From NCBI GenBank assembly GCA_040881985.1, contig JBBECE010000033.1, positions 1-64,000 of the forward strand: a stretch of 64,000 nt of DNA, in the 5' to 3' direction. The DNA is from JBBECE01 sp040881985. GTDB lineage: Bacteria > Pseudomonadota > Alphaproteobacteria > Rhizobiales > Devosiaceae. Below the pieces are notes generated by a model that searched no databases, had not been told where the DNA came from, and saw only the letters and a program-made list of their open reading frames with translations. The translations under genes were made by a program, and so were the position numbers. Of this stretch, positions 46,206-54,636 are shown piece after piece (within the stretch, counting starts at the first letter, position 1; the number at the start of each line of letters is the position of its first letter).

Positions 46206-47087
46206 GTGCCCGATTTCCCGATCATCGACACGCACCTGCACCTGTGGGACCCCAAGCGCCTGCGCTACACCTGGCTCGACGGCAATCCACTCCTCAACAA
46301 GCCCTATCTGGTCGAGGACTACAAACGCGATAGCGGCAAGGTCGATGTCGAAGCGATGGTGTTCCTCGAATGCTTTTGCGACTTCACGCCTACCGGCGGG
46401 CAGTACATCGCCGAGATCAAATTCGTCGAGGACGAGGCGAAGCGCGATCCGCGGCTCAAGGGCATTGTTCCCATGGCGCCGCTCGAATGGGGGAAACGCG
46501 TCATCCCGATGCTTGAGACCATGGCGAGGAAGCACCCGACGGTCAAAGGCATCCGCCGCATCGTCGAGTTCGCGCCCGATCCGGTGGCGCTGACGCTCAG
46601 TCCGGAATTCATCGAAGGCGTCAACGCGCTCGAAGCCTTCGGCTACCATTTCGAAATCAACGTCAATTACACCCAGATGGATATGGTGCTCGAGTTCGTC
46701 CGGCGCATTCCGAACGTGCCGATGATCCTCGATCATTGCGGCAAGCCCGGCGTCAAAGGCGGCCATATCGAGCGGTACCGGCGGCAGACCAAGGAACTGG
46801 CGAAGCACTCCAACGTCATGTGCAAGCTTTCCGATCTGCCGGTCGAGGCCGATTGGCAGAACTGGACAGAGGTCCAGCTTCGTCCCTTCATCGACGCCAC
46901 GCTCGAAGCCTTCGGACCCGACCGCATCATCTATGCCGGCGACTGGCCGGTCTGCATCCAGGCGACGACGCTGGAACGCTGGGTCGGGACGCTCGACCAC
47001 GCTTTCGACGACATGGGACTTCCGGCCGCCGACCAGCGCAAGATCTACCGGGACAACGCCAACCGCTTCTATCGCCTCGGACTTTGA
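46206..47087 (+). CDS. Amidohydrolase-type sugar lactonase (L-rhamnono-lactonase candidate)
   Basis: 293 residues, GTG start after an AAGGGAG site. A metal-dependent TIM barrel of the COG3618 group: the first metal site is in IIDTHLHLWDPK, a later His is in ILDHCGKPG, and the last Asp in IYAGDWPV. Members hydrolyse lactones of sugar acids. In this operon it would open the L-rhamnono-lactone made by the dehydrogenase to L-rhamnonate, the substrate for the dehydratase. It lies 26 bases after the first dehydratase and 13 before the regulator gene. Confidence 0.87.
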   Translation: MPDFPIIDTHLHLWDPKRLRYTWLDGNPLLNKPYLVEDYKRDSGKVDVEAMVFLECFCDFTPTGGQYIAEIKFVEDEAKRDPRLKGIVPMAPLEWGKRVIPMLETMARKHPTVKGIRRIVEFAPDPVALTLSPEFIEGVNALEAFGYHFEINVNYTQMDMVLEFVRRIPNVPMILDHCGKPGVKGGHIERYRRQTKELAKHSNVMCKLSDLPVEADWQNWTEVQLRPFIDATLEAFGPDRIIYAGDWPVCIQATTLERWVGTLDHAFDDMGLPAADQRKIYRDNANRFYRLGL

Positions 47088-47100
47088 ACAGGAACGGCAA

Positions 47101-47919
47101 ATGACGAAACTGGCAACAGATCAGCAGTTGGTGGGCAAGGCGGGCGCGGCGCCCGACGGCCTTGCCGATATGGTTGCCACCGTCAACGCTCCAGCGACGA
47201 AATCAGACTTCGGCGGCGGCGCGTTGGAGCGGCGTTCCATCGCCGAACAGGTCGCCAACCGCATCATGGGGATGATCAAGTCCGGCAACCTCAAATCCGG
47301 CGACCGGTTGCCAACCGAACAGCAGATGGGCATCGCCTTCGGCATCTCCCGGCCGCCGCTGCGCGAGGCGCTGAAGGCGCTGACGCTGATGGGTGTGCTC
47401 GAAAGCCGCCAGGGTGGGCGCTACACCGTCACCGATCTCTCGCCGAGCCGGCTGGTGGCGCCATTCAGTGTTATGCTGTCGATCAAGGATTATGACGTCA
47501 ACGAGCATTTCGAGGCGCGCGCCGTCGTCGATCTCGAACTGGTTCGGCTCTGCACCGAACGCGCCTCACCGGAGCACCGGCAGCGCGTCCTGAAGCTTGC
47601 CAAGGACGGGCGGGCCTTCCATCACGACCCCGTCGGCTTTCGCCTGATCGACATCGAGTTCCATCAGGCGCTCAATTTCGGCGCGCATAACGGCCACTTG
47701 ACCGCGCTGTCGCAGGGACTCTACGACGTGGGCCTCGATGTGCGCCGTGCTGCCAGCGGCATGCCAGGGGTCATCGAAAAAAGCGTCGCCCAGCACGTGG
47801 AAGTCGCCGAGGCGGTGGTTGCGGGCGATCCGGTGCGGGCCGTCGCCGCCTATCGCGGCCATCTCGAACATGTGCGCGACACGACCATCCAGTCCATGGC
47901 CATTGCCCAACGGAGGTAG
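47101..47919 (+). CDS. FadR-subfamily GntR transcriptional regulator
   Basis: 272 residues. An N-terminal extension of about 45 residues (polar, possibly disordered) precedes the winged helix: RLPTEQQMGIAFGISRPPLR, EALKALTLMGVLESRQGGRY. A helical FCD ligand-binding domain follows (HFEARAVVDLELVRLCTERA, LIDIEFHQALNFGAHNGHL). It is inside the operon it probably controls, and a matching operator lies at 44627-44654 between the two arms. Sugar acids are the usual kind of effector for this family; which one is unknown. Confidence 0.9.
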   Translation: MTKLATDQQLVGKAGAAPDGLADMVATVNAPATKSDFGGGALERRSIAEQVANRIMGMIKSGNLKSGDRLPTEQQMGIAFGISRPPLREALKALTLMGVLESRQGGRYTVTDLSPSRLVAPFSVMLSIKDYDVNEHFEARAVVDLELVRLCTERASPEHRQRVLKLAKDGRAFHHDPVGFRLIDIEFHQALNFGAHNGHLTALSQGLYDVGLDVRRAASGMPGVIEKSVAQHVEVAEAVVAGDPVRAVAAYRGHLEHVRDTTIQSMAIAQRR

Positions 47920-47923
47920 CCCC

Positions 47924-49159
47924 ATGTCGGTCGTGAGATTTTGCGGGCCAGACACAGACGCCTTCGTTAGTTCCGTGCGGCGCCACGCGGACGAGTTCAC
48001 CGCGCGGACCGGCCTTGACCTGAAGGTCCGCATCGTCCCCAGTGACGACTATTTTTCGAACGACATTCGTCATTTCATGGATGCGGACGAGGCGGCTGAT
48101 GTCTACATGTCAGGACCGGTCCTGCTCTGGGAGCATCTCGCCGCCGGTTATGTCGAGCCGCTGGATGCGTTTGTCGCCGGGGCCAGCGCGGCATTTGACC
48201 TGAATGACTTCTTTGCTCCATTAATCTCGAGCAATCGTTGGAGCGGAAAATTCGGCGATTCCCTCGGCTCCGGACATTTGTGGGAAATTCCCGTCAACTA
48301 CGAAGCCTACAACCTCGCCTATGTTCCGGCGACGCTCGAACGCCTCGGGTGCGAAATTCCCGGGACCTGGGCGGAGTATTTCGCAGCCGCCGATCTGGTG
48401 CAGCGGAAATCGAACGGCGCCCTCCACGGTTTCGGCCAGCGCGGCGTGCAGATCTGGCACACGATGTACACCGGCTACGCCACGCAATTCTGGGCCTACG
48501 GGGCCAGCGATTTTGACAAACAGGGCAAGTGCGCGATCGCCTCACCGCAGGGAATCGCGGCGACCACCGCGTTTATCGAGGGCCTACGCAAATCGGGTCC
48601 GGCGGCGTGGCTCGATCAGCGCTGGTTCGAACTGGCGATGGATTTCGCCGCCGACAAATACGGCTTCATTGTCGATTCCGACCATTACACTGCTTTTTAC
48701 GAAGACGGCAGCAAGTCGTCGATCAATGGTCGGGTCGGCTATGCCTTGCCTCCGGTTGGCCCTGCCGGCCAACATACGTCGAATATGTGGACCTGGTCGC
48801 TCGTGCTCAATGCCCGGTCGAGGCACAAATCGGACGCTTGGCGGTTTGTCGAATGGGCCAGCGGCAAACCGTTCCTGCTGCGCGCGGCGTTTGAAGGCAA
48901 TATGAATCCGGTGCGAAAGAGTTCCTGGGAGGACGAGCGATTCCGCGACGCTTCCAAAGGCTGGGGCGACTTCTACGCGGTCGCGCGGCAATTGGTCGAA
49001 CACGATGCGAGGGTGTTGATTACCCCGACACCCCACTATCTTCGCCTCGCCGACCGCTGGGTGGCCGGCCTGCGTTCTGCCTTTGCCGGGCATGAAGGCG
49101 TGGCCGAGGCGCTGGAACGGGCGGCTCAAGACATTAACGCCATCGTCGGCGCGAGCTAG
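47924..49159 (+). CDS. Solute-binding-protein homologue lacking a signal peptide
   Basis: 411 residues of type 1 solute-binding fold (EFTARTGLDLKVRIVPSDDY; SGHLWEIPVNYEAYNLAYVP; NMWTWSLVLNARSRHKSDAW), like sugar-binding proteins of CUT1 importers. It has no secretion signal: the start at 47924 (five bases after the GntR stop, with a GGAGG site) reads MSVVRFCGPDTDAFVSSVRR, and the open frame upstream lies within the regulator gene and is not hydrophobic. No permease or ATPase accompanies it. So it is either cytoplasmic, acting as a sensor or buffer for a sugar acid, or exported by an unusual route. Confidence 0.8.
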   Translation: MSVVRFCGPDTDAFVSSVRRHADEFTARTGLDLKVRIVPSDDYFSNDIRHFMDADEAADVYMSGPVLLWEHLAAGYVEPLDAFVAGASAAFDLNDFFAPLISSNRWSGKFGDSLGSGHLWEIPVNYEAYNLAYVPATLERLGCEIPGTWAEYFAAADLVQRKSNGALHGFGQRGVQIWHTMYTGYATQFWAYGASDFDKQGKCAIASPQGIAATTAFIEGLRKSGPAAWLDQRWFELAMDFAADKYGFIVDSDHYTAFYEDGSKSSINGRVGYALPPVGPAGQHTSNMWTWSLVLNARSRHKSDAWRFVEWASGKPFLLRAAFEGNMNPVRKSSWEDERFRDASKGWGDFYAVARQLVEHDARVLITPTPHYLRLADRWVAGLRSAFAGHEGVAEALERAAQDINAIVGAS

Positions 49160-49175
49160 GTATACCGAGATACCC

Positions 49176-49493
49176 ATGTCCGAACGCATTGCTTTTCGTA
49201 TGAATCTCAATCCCGGCCAGGCAGCCGAATACGAGAAGCGCCACGACGAGATTTTTCCCGAACTCAGCAAGGCCCTCAAGGACGCCGGCGTTTCCGACTA
49301 TTCGATCTGGCTCGACCCGGAGTCGAACCATTTGTTCGGCATTTTGACCCGTGCCGACAACCATACCATGGACGCCCTGCCCAAGACCGCGATCATGCAG
49401 CGCTGGTGGACGCACATGGCCGATATCATGCAAACGCACCCGGACAATGTGCCCGTGCAGGTGTCACTCAGAAGAGTGTTCTACCTGCCGTGA
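49176..49493 (+). CDS. rhaM: L-rhamnose mutarotase
   Basis: 105 residues, the exact size of RhaM/RhaU. It has the dimeric alpha/beta barrel start RIAFRMNLNPGQAAEYEKRH, the conserved DEIFPELSKALKDAG and SDYSIWLD stretches, and the end MQRWWTHMADIMQTHPDN. It speeds interconversion of alpha and beta L-rhamnose so the dehydrogenase always has its preferred anomer. Its presence is the strongest single pointer to L-rhamnose as a substrate of this region. Its stop overlaps the dehydratase start (GTGA). Confidence 0.93.
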   Translation: MSERIAFRMNLNPGQAAEYEKRHDEIFPELSKALKDAGVSDYSIWLDPESNHLFGILTRADNHTMDALPKTAIMQRWWTHMADIMQTHPDNVPVQVSLRRVFYLP

Positions 49494-50671
49494 CCAATGC
49501 GTTCCGCATCAAGGATCTGAGGGTTTCCGTCGTCTCCGACGCGCAGAAGGGCGGCGACTATTTCCAACAGGGCGGCGCGGCGCACTGGCTGGTCGACGGT
49601 CTCATCGCCAACCCGATGTCGGGCTATGAGAAATACCGTGAGAAGCGCTCGAGCTGGGGCATCAACGTGCTCGGCTCGATCGTCGTCGAACTAGTGACCG
49701 AGGATCGCACGACGGGCATCGCCACCGGCAGCGGCGGTGCCCCCGCGGCCTGGCTGATCAAGAACCATCTTTCCCGCTTCATCGTCGGCGAAGACGCGCG
49801 GAACATCAACCGCATCTGGGACCAACTGTACCGCGCCTGCCTGCCTTATGGCCGCAAGGGCCTGCCGATGATGGCGATCAGCGCCGTCGATCTGGCGCTC
49901 TGGGACCTTATGGGCAAGGTTCGCATGGAGCCGGTTTACAATCTCATCGGCGGGCTGAGCCGCGACGAAATAGGTTTCTACTGTACCGGCCCCGACGCCG
50001 GAGCCATCAAGTCGCTCGGCTTCTGGGGCGCCAAAGTGCCGCTCCCGCACAGCCATTTCGATGGCGAAGCGGGCCTGGAGAAGAACGTCGCCTTCCTGCG
50101 CCATCAGCGCGAGCTGGTTGGCCCCGGCTTTCCGCTGATGGTCGATTGCTACATGTCGCTGACCGTCCCCTACGCCATTCGCCTCGCCGCAACCTGCCGT
50201 CCGCTCGACATCTATTGGTGGGAAGAAGTGCTGCAGCCCGACGACATCGAGGGTTTCCGGCTGCTGAAGCAAGCCCACCCCGATCTTAAATGGACCGCCG
50301 GCGAACACGAATATTCGCGCTTCGGCTTCCGCCGCCTGATCGAGGAGCGCACCCTCGACATCGTGCAACCCGACGTCATGTGGGTCGGCGGCCTGACCGA
50401 GTTGCTGCGCATCGCCGCCCACGCCTCGGCTTACGACATTCCGGTGATCCCGCACGGCAGCGGACCCTATTCCTACCATTTCATCGCCAGCCAGACCGGC
50501 ACGGCATTTTGCGAATATGTCGCCGCCAGTGCCGATGGCCGTTCGATCCTTCCCATGTTCGGCGGCTTGCTCGCTGGCGAGGATTTGCCGGTCAACGGCA
50601 AGCTCAAGGTGTCCAGCGCCCCGGGCTTCGGCATGACACTCGCCGATCGCAGCCGGCTCGAGCAGGCTTAG
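49490..50671 (+). CDS. rhmD: L-rhamnonate dehydratase
   Basis: 393 residues, GTG start overlapping the mutarotase stop by four bases. The family features are clear: early AAHWLVDGLIANPMSGYEKY and SSWGINVLGSIVVELVTEDR, metal ligands in VDCYMS and WWEEVL, the TAGEHEYSRFGFRRL segment, and the catalytic His in IPHGSGPYSYH. It converts L-rhamnonate to 2-keto-3-deoxy-L-rhamnonate. With mutarotase, dehydrogenase, lactonase and SDR it makes up most of a non-phosphorylating rhamnose route. The operon ends here, nine bases before the left copy of the 371-bp repeat. Confidence 0.92.
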   Translation: MTNAFRIKDLRVSVVSDAQKGGDYFQQGGAAHWLVDGLIANPMSGYEKYREKRSSWGINVLGSIVVELVTEDRTTGIATGSGGAPAAWLIKNHLSRFIVGEDARNINRIWDQLYRACLPYGRKGLPMMAISAVDLALWDLMGKVRMEPVYNLIGGLSRDEIGFYCTGPDAGAIKSLGFWGAKVPLPHSHFDGEAGLEKNVAFLRHQRELVGPGFPLMVDCYMSLTVPYAIRLAATCRPLDIYWWEEVLQPDDIEGFRLLKQAHPDLKWTAGEHEYSRFGFRRLIEERTLDIVQPDVMWVGGLTELLRIAAHASAYDIPVIPHGSGPYSYHFIASQTGTAFCEYVAASADGRSILPMFGGLLAGEDLPVNGKLKVSSAPGFGMTLADRSRLEQA

Positions 50672-50680
50672 CCGCAGCCG

Positions 50681-51051
50681 GATTCGAACTCGCGGGACGG
50701 TTCCTTCGAAAACCGTTCACAGCATCATGACCCATTCGCTTGCGCGCGAGTGGGCGCGCCATAAGGCTCCAGCCTCACCGACGCTCGAGCAAACGAAAGC
50801 CGCACCGAACTTTCGTCGTCGAGGTGAAGGAACACGGCCGGCCCATCCCGTTCGTTGGAGAACCACACCGATCGCGAAAAGCATTCGAAAACAAAGCCAG
50901 CCTCGTGGCACCGGTGATACCAACGCATCCCAAGGCCTAAAACGTCGCGGGTAGCATGATGGGTCTGAAAACAGGAGTAGTACAACTATTTGTTAATACA
51001 CAGTAATTGGGATAAACTGGCGGTGGTTGTAGTCCGCCGCGAACCCGTCTC
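50681..51051. repeat. 371-bp direct repeat, left copy
   Basis: Matches 60310-60680 at a constant offset of 9629 bases with four mismatches (positions 50688, 50957, 50981 and 51034). There are no transposase, no inverted ends and no evident target duplication. The first 50 bases read on the minus strand contain an anticodon-arm-like hairpin (ACGGTT...AACCGT) followed by GCGAGTTCGAATCC, resembling the T-arm of a tRNA. A minus-strand frame (50725-50928, 67 residues, starting MRWYHRCHEAGF) is open in both copies; its coding status is unproven. Confidence 0.93.
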
Positions 51052-51066
51052 CAAAGCCGCAGGGGT

Positions 51067-51312
51067 GGCCGATAGCTTCCTTCCAATTGTCGTGCCAATC
51101 GACCTCAATTGCGCGGGTCGAGCTGCAGCAATCGGCACGCCGCCGCAAACCAAGCCGCATTTCCAGAGCCATTCCGAGACAGAAGCGCTCCTGATAGCAG
51201 CGCTAGGGGTAAGAGGGCAGGTCCTGCGCCCGGTTCCGGTGACAAGCCCGAGGCCGAGTGCGGATCTGCCCCCGACGCTTGCCAGACGAAGAAGGTTCGC
51301 TCGGCTAGTCAT
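51067..51312 (-). pseudogene. Truncated paralogue of the secreted nuclease-like gene at 60792
   Basis: On the minus strand a frame reads CYQERFCLGMALEMRLGLRR and then TRAIEVDWHDNWKEAIG, matching YHERFCAGLDLKIRLGLQRR and THAIEVDWHDKWKEAIG of the intact gene. Just upstream is AQDLPSYP followed by an in-frame TAG where the intact gene has AQDVPSRPER. After KEAIG the similarity stops and the 371-bp repeat begins about 16 bases on. So the gene is dead: it lacks its second half, has a stop, and is out of frame in the signal peptide. Confidence 0.8.
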
Positions 51313-51417
51313 CGCCTGTTGGCGCTAAGTCAATATCGTCGAAGTGTTAGTTTCCGAAGAAACCGCCCTCACAATCGCGCTTGCCACTAAGTCGATCGGC
51401 GCTCCAATAGGAAGCGT

Positions 51418-52410
51418 TCAGACGGTTTGCCTGTCAGAGCGCGGAAGGTCCTCAGCGAGCAATCTGATCAGCGCCAACACGGTGTCAATCGTCGGCGTCG
51501 GGAGGCCGGTAAGCCGGCCCAGTTCCTGCACGGCTGTGATGAGCGCGTCGATCTCCATCGGCCGGCCGGCCTCCAGGTCCTGCAGCATCGAGGTCTTGTG
51601 CGCCCCGACGGCCCCCGCTCCGGCTATCCGGCGGTCAACGTCGATGGGGAATTTTACGCCGAGTATCTCGGCGATCGCCTGCGCCTCGAGCATCATCGCC
51701 CGCGCGACGGCACGGGTGCCTGCGTCTTCGACGATCTCGGCCAGCGTGGCACGGGTGAGCGCCGAGATCGGATTGAAGGACAGGTTCCCCCAGAGCTTCA
51801 CCCACAATTCTCCCCTAATATCTGCGCGTATTGGCGCCTGCAGGCCAGCGCGGATGAGTACTTCGGCGAGACTCGCGGCCCGGTCGGTCTTCAGTCCTGA
51901 AGGCTCGCCGAGGGTGAAGCGGATGCCATCGATATGCCGGATCACACCCGGCGCTTCCACCTCGGCCGCCGGATAGACGGCACAGCCGATGGCGCGTTCT
52001 GGCCCGATTGTCGACCAGATGCGCCCGCCCGGATCAACCGCCTCGATACGCGTGTTCGCAAGCGGGCCTGCAAGGCCGAAAAAATACCACCAGGGCACGC
52101 CGTTCTGCATCGTGACGACGGCCGTCCGGGGACCCAGAAGCGGTTTGAGAGCGCCGAGCGCCGCGGGAACGGAATGTGCCTTCAGCGTCAACAAGACAAA
52201 ATCTTGTTCGCCCAGTTCGCCAGCATCGGATACCGCCCGCACCCGATGGACTTTGTCCACCTTTTCGTCGATCAGGCGAAGGCCATGTTGTTGAACGGCC
52301 GCGAGATGTGGTCCGCGTGCCACGAGCGATAGATCGACCGCCTCAACCTCCGCCAACTTGCCAGCAAGATAGCCGCCAATCGCGCCGGCGCCGAAAACAC
52401 AGACCCGCAT
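51418..52410 (-). CDS. Ketopantoate reductase family protein (PanE/ApbA)
   Basis: 330 residues. The NADP-binding GAGAIGGYLAGKLAE motif is at the N-terminus, with the TMQNGVPWWYF loop and the C-terminal helical domain (SFNPISALTRATLAEIVEDA, IDALITAVQELGRLTGLPTP) holding the catalytic Lys region (GELWVKLWGNLSFN). It reduces or oxidises a 2-keto/2-hydroxy acid using NADP(H). ATG 52410 shares one base with the synthetase stop (TGATG); GTG 52413 is an alternative. As the last gene of a catabolic operon it is probably a 2-hydroxy-acid enzyme rather than the housekeeping pantothenate enzyme. Confidence 0.88.
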   Translation of the reverse strand: MRVCVFGAGAIGGYLAGKLAEVEAVDLSLVARGPHLAAVQQHGLRLIDEKVDKVHRVRAVSDAGELGEQDFVLLTLKAHSVPAALGALKPLLGPRTAVVTMQNGVPWWYFFGLAGPLANTRIEAVDPGGRIWSTIGPERAIGCAVYPAAEVEAPGVIRHIDGIRFTLGEPSGLKTDRAASLAEVLIRAGLQAPIRADIRGELWVKLWGNLSFNPISALTRATLAEIVEDAGTRAVARAMMLEAQAIAEILGVKFPIDVDRRIAGAGAVGAHKTSMLQDLEAGRPMEIDALITAVQELGRLTGLPTPTIDTVLALIRLLAEDLPRSDRQTV

Positions 52411-53978
52411 CACGCGAGTCCGAGCTTTTGGGCGAGCCCGATCCTTTGCAGCTTGCCGGTCGCGCCCTTCGGAATTTCCTCGAGGATTAGCACCCGCCGC
52501 GGCACTTTGAAATCGGCCAGCCGCTCACCCGCGAAAGCCCTGATGCCGCGCTCGTCGGCCTTGGCGCCTTCGCGCAACACGACCGCGGCGGCCACTTCTT
52601 CACCGAGCTTGGCGTGCGGCATGGCGAAGGTCACTACTTGGGCAACCGCCGGATGATCCATCAGCACCTCGTCGACCTCGCGCGGCGAAATCTTCTCGCC
52701 GCCCCGGTTGATGATCTCCTTGCGGCGTCCAGTCACCCTGACATATCCCTGCTCGTCCATGACGCCCTGATCGCCGGTGTGGAACCAGCCATGCGCGAAT
52801 GCGGTTTCGTTGGCCGCCGGATTATTCTCATAGCCTAGCGTTACGTTGGGCCCGCGAATCACGATCTCACCCTCGTCGCCAGCGCAGAGGAGGCGCCCGT
52901 CCTCCGCCATGATAGTGACCTCGGGCCCCGCAGCGATACCCACCGTGCCCGGCTTGCGCATTGCCGGCGGCAGCGGGTTCGACGACATTTGATGGGCGGC
53001 CTCGGTCATGCCGTAGGATTCGATGACCGGACAGCCGAACGTCGCCTCAAGCTCTCCCATGACCTGCGGGGGCAGCGACGCCGAAGACGAACGGATGAAC
53101 CGCAGCGCCGCCGTCTTTAGGACGTCCTCATTGCGCGGCGCCCGGGCGAGGATCGCCTGATGCATGGTTGGCACGGCACTGTACCAGCTCGGCCTCATCT
53201 CCTTCAGCCAGCCAAAAAAGCTCAACGCATTGAAGCCCGGCGTACAGTAAACGCTGCCGCCCGCCTTGAGCGAGGACAACACCGCGGCCACCAGCCCGTG
53301 AATATGAAACAACGGCATGATGTTGAGGCACCGGTCGTCCGCCGTCAGCGCCAGCGCCGCGCCGATATGGCCCGCCGACGCGATCAAATTGGCATGGCTA
53401 AGCGGCACGAGTTTCGGGCGCGACGTGGTGCCCGACGTGTGCAGCAAGAGCGCGGTGTGCGCCGGCGTGGGGGAGGTACGTTCGACCGGCGCACCGAGGG
53501 CCGCGCCCGCGATCGAAAATCCGCCGGCCGGCCCTGATGCGTCGGCGACGAGCCGCAGCACCGCGATCCCCAGCCGCGCCGCAATTTGAACCGCCGGGCC
53601 ATCGTCATCCGGCGCGACGAGTAGCGCCTGCGCCCCAATGTCGCTGAGGTAGAACTCAAGCTCCTCGGCCCTGTAGCCCGGATTAAGCGGCGCTGTTGCA
53701 GCGGCAGCGCCAACTGCAACGAAGGCGGCTGCCATTTCCGGGCCGTTAGGCAAAACCATGGCGACGCGGTCGTCCGTCCCGATACCGAGTTCGCCCAGCC
53801 GTCCGACGGTCGCCTTCACCAGCGCTCGCAATTCCGCATGGGTCAGCGGCACTCGGCCTGGGGCGCCGATTGCCGGTGCATCGTCGGCGCCGGCGGCGAT
53901 CCCCGCCAGCGTCAATATCGCGGGCGCGCCGTCAGACAACGACCACCTCGAGATCGCCGACGCCGTCGATATGCCCAT
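52410..53978 (-). CDS. AMP-dependent acyl-CoA synthetase (oxalate-CoA-ligase-like)
   Basis: 522 residues. The AMP-binding motif is ALLLHTSGTTSRPKLVPLSH, the gate region FIRSSSASLPPQVM, then YGMTEAAHQMSSNP, HTGDQGVMDEQGYVRVTGRR and the catalytic Lys in PKGATGKLQRIGL. It activates a carboxylic acid to an acyl-CoA through an adenylate. It resembles short-chain and oxalate-type ligases (Pcs60-like). The frame from ATG 53978 overlaps the hydrolase gene by 47 bases; TTG 53939, with GAGGTGG just before it, would shorten that and is a good alternative start. Confidence 0.88.
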   Translation of the reverse strand: MGISTASAISRWSLSDGAPAILTLAGIAAGADDAPAIGAPGRVPLTHAELRALVKATVGRLGELGIGTDDRVAMVLPNGPEMAAAFVAVGAAAATAPLNPGYRAEELEFYLSDIGAQALLVAPDDDGPAVQIAARLGIAVLRLVADASGPAGGFSIAGAALGAPVERTSPTPAHTALLLHTSGTTSRPKLVPLSHANLIASAGHIGAALALTADDRCLNIMPLFHIHGLVAAVLSSLKAGGSVYCTPGFNALSFFGWLKEMRPSWYSAVPTMHQAILARAPRNEDVLKTAALRFIRSSSASLPPQVMGELEATFGCPVIESYGMTEAAHQMSSNPLPPAMRKPGTVGIAAGPEVTIMAEDGRLLCAGDEGEIVIRGPNVTLGYENNPAANETAFAHGWFHTGDQGVMDEQGYVRVTGRRKEIINRGGEKISPREVDEVLMDHPAVAQVVTFAMPHAKLGEEVAAAVVLREGAKADERGIRAFAGERLADFKVPRRVLILEEIPKGATGKLQRIGLAQKLGLA

Positions 53979-54636
53979 GCAGCCGGTCGCCCTTGTTCAC
54001 CGGTCCAACCCCCGAGGGCGTGCCCGACATAATCAAGTCGCCCGGCGCCAGCGTGAACAGCCCGGAAAGGTGGCTGATGATCTCCGGTGCTTTCCAGATC
54101 ATCTGGTTGAGATTGCCGGCCTGCCTGCGGTCGCCGTTGACCTCCAGCCAAATCTCGCCCGAGGCAGGGTGACCGATCCGGCTCGCCGGCACGAGCGCGC
54201 CGCAGGGGGCGGAGTGTTCGAACGCTTTGCCCACTTCCCAGGGCCGGCCCATGTCTTTGGCCTTGCCCTGCAGATCGCGGCGGGTCATGTCGAGCCCCAC
54301 AGCATAGCCGAAGACGCAGTCGAGCGCGCGGGTCACGGCGATATCGGCACCCCCGCTCTTCAGTGCCACCACCATTTCGATTTCGTGATGGACGTCGGAC
54401 GTGGCCGACGGGTAGGGGAACTCGCCCGAAAACGACAAATTGTCCGGATTCTTCTGAAAGAAGAACGGCGGCTCCTTGTCGGGGTCATGACCCATCTCGA
54501 CCGCGTGCGCCGCGTAGTTGCGCCCCACGCAATAGATGCGGTGCACCGGGAAGAGCTCGCCGGTGTTCCCCACCGACACGGCGACGACGGGCGGGGGGTC
54601 GATGACAAAGCGGGGGGTCTGGACTGATCGGTTCAT
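53932..54636 (-). CDS. Fumarylacetoacetate hydrolase family protein (fumarylpyruvate-hydrolase-like)
   Basis: 234 residues. It has the FAH core: RIYCVGRNYAAHAVEMGHDP, PPFFFQKNPDNL, the metal-binding HHEIEMVV, GYAVGLDMTRRDLQ and LMSGTPSGVGP-type ending (IMSGTPSGVGPVNKGD). The short length and VGRNYAxHAxEMG pattern are closest to fumarylpyruvate/acylpyruvate hydrolases. It would split a C-C bond in a beta-diketo acid. Its start overlaps the permease stop by one base (TAATG). A decayed copy of its middle section lies at 59085-59325. Confidence 0.9.
   Translation of the reverse strand: MNRSVQTPRFVIDPPPVVAVSVGNTGELFPVHRIYCVGRNYAAHAVEMGHDPDKEPPFFFQKNPDNLSFSGEFPYPSATSDVHHEIEMVVALKSGGADIAVTRALDCVFGYAVGLDMTRRDLQGKAKDMGRPWEVGKAFEHSAPCGALVPASRIGHPASGEIWLEVNGDRRQAGNLNQMIWKAPEIISHLSGLFTLAPGDLIMSGTPSGVGPVNKGDRLHGHIDGVGDLEVVVV

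Noticed and set aside
50681..50730. Functional tRNA at the left repeat
   Set aside because: An anticodon-arm-like hairpin and a T-arm-like string exist on the minus strand, but no acceptor stem or D-arm is found, the anticodon loop is eight bases, and the T-stem mispairs. It is a fragment at most.
53932..54636. Diketo-deoxy-rhamnonate hydrolase (last step of rhamnose breakdown)
   Set aside because: The FAH protein is of the short fumarylpyruvate-hydrolase pattern and is translationally coupled to an unrelated importer, not to the rhamnose arms. The role cannot be excluded, but the sequence does not support it.
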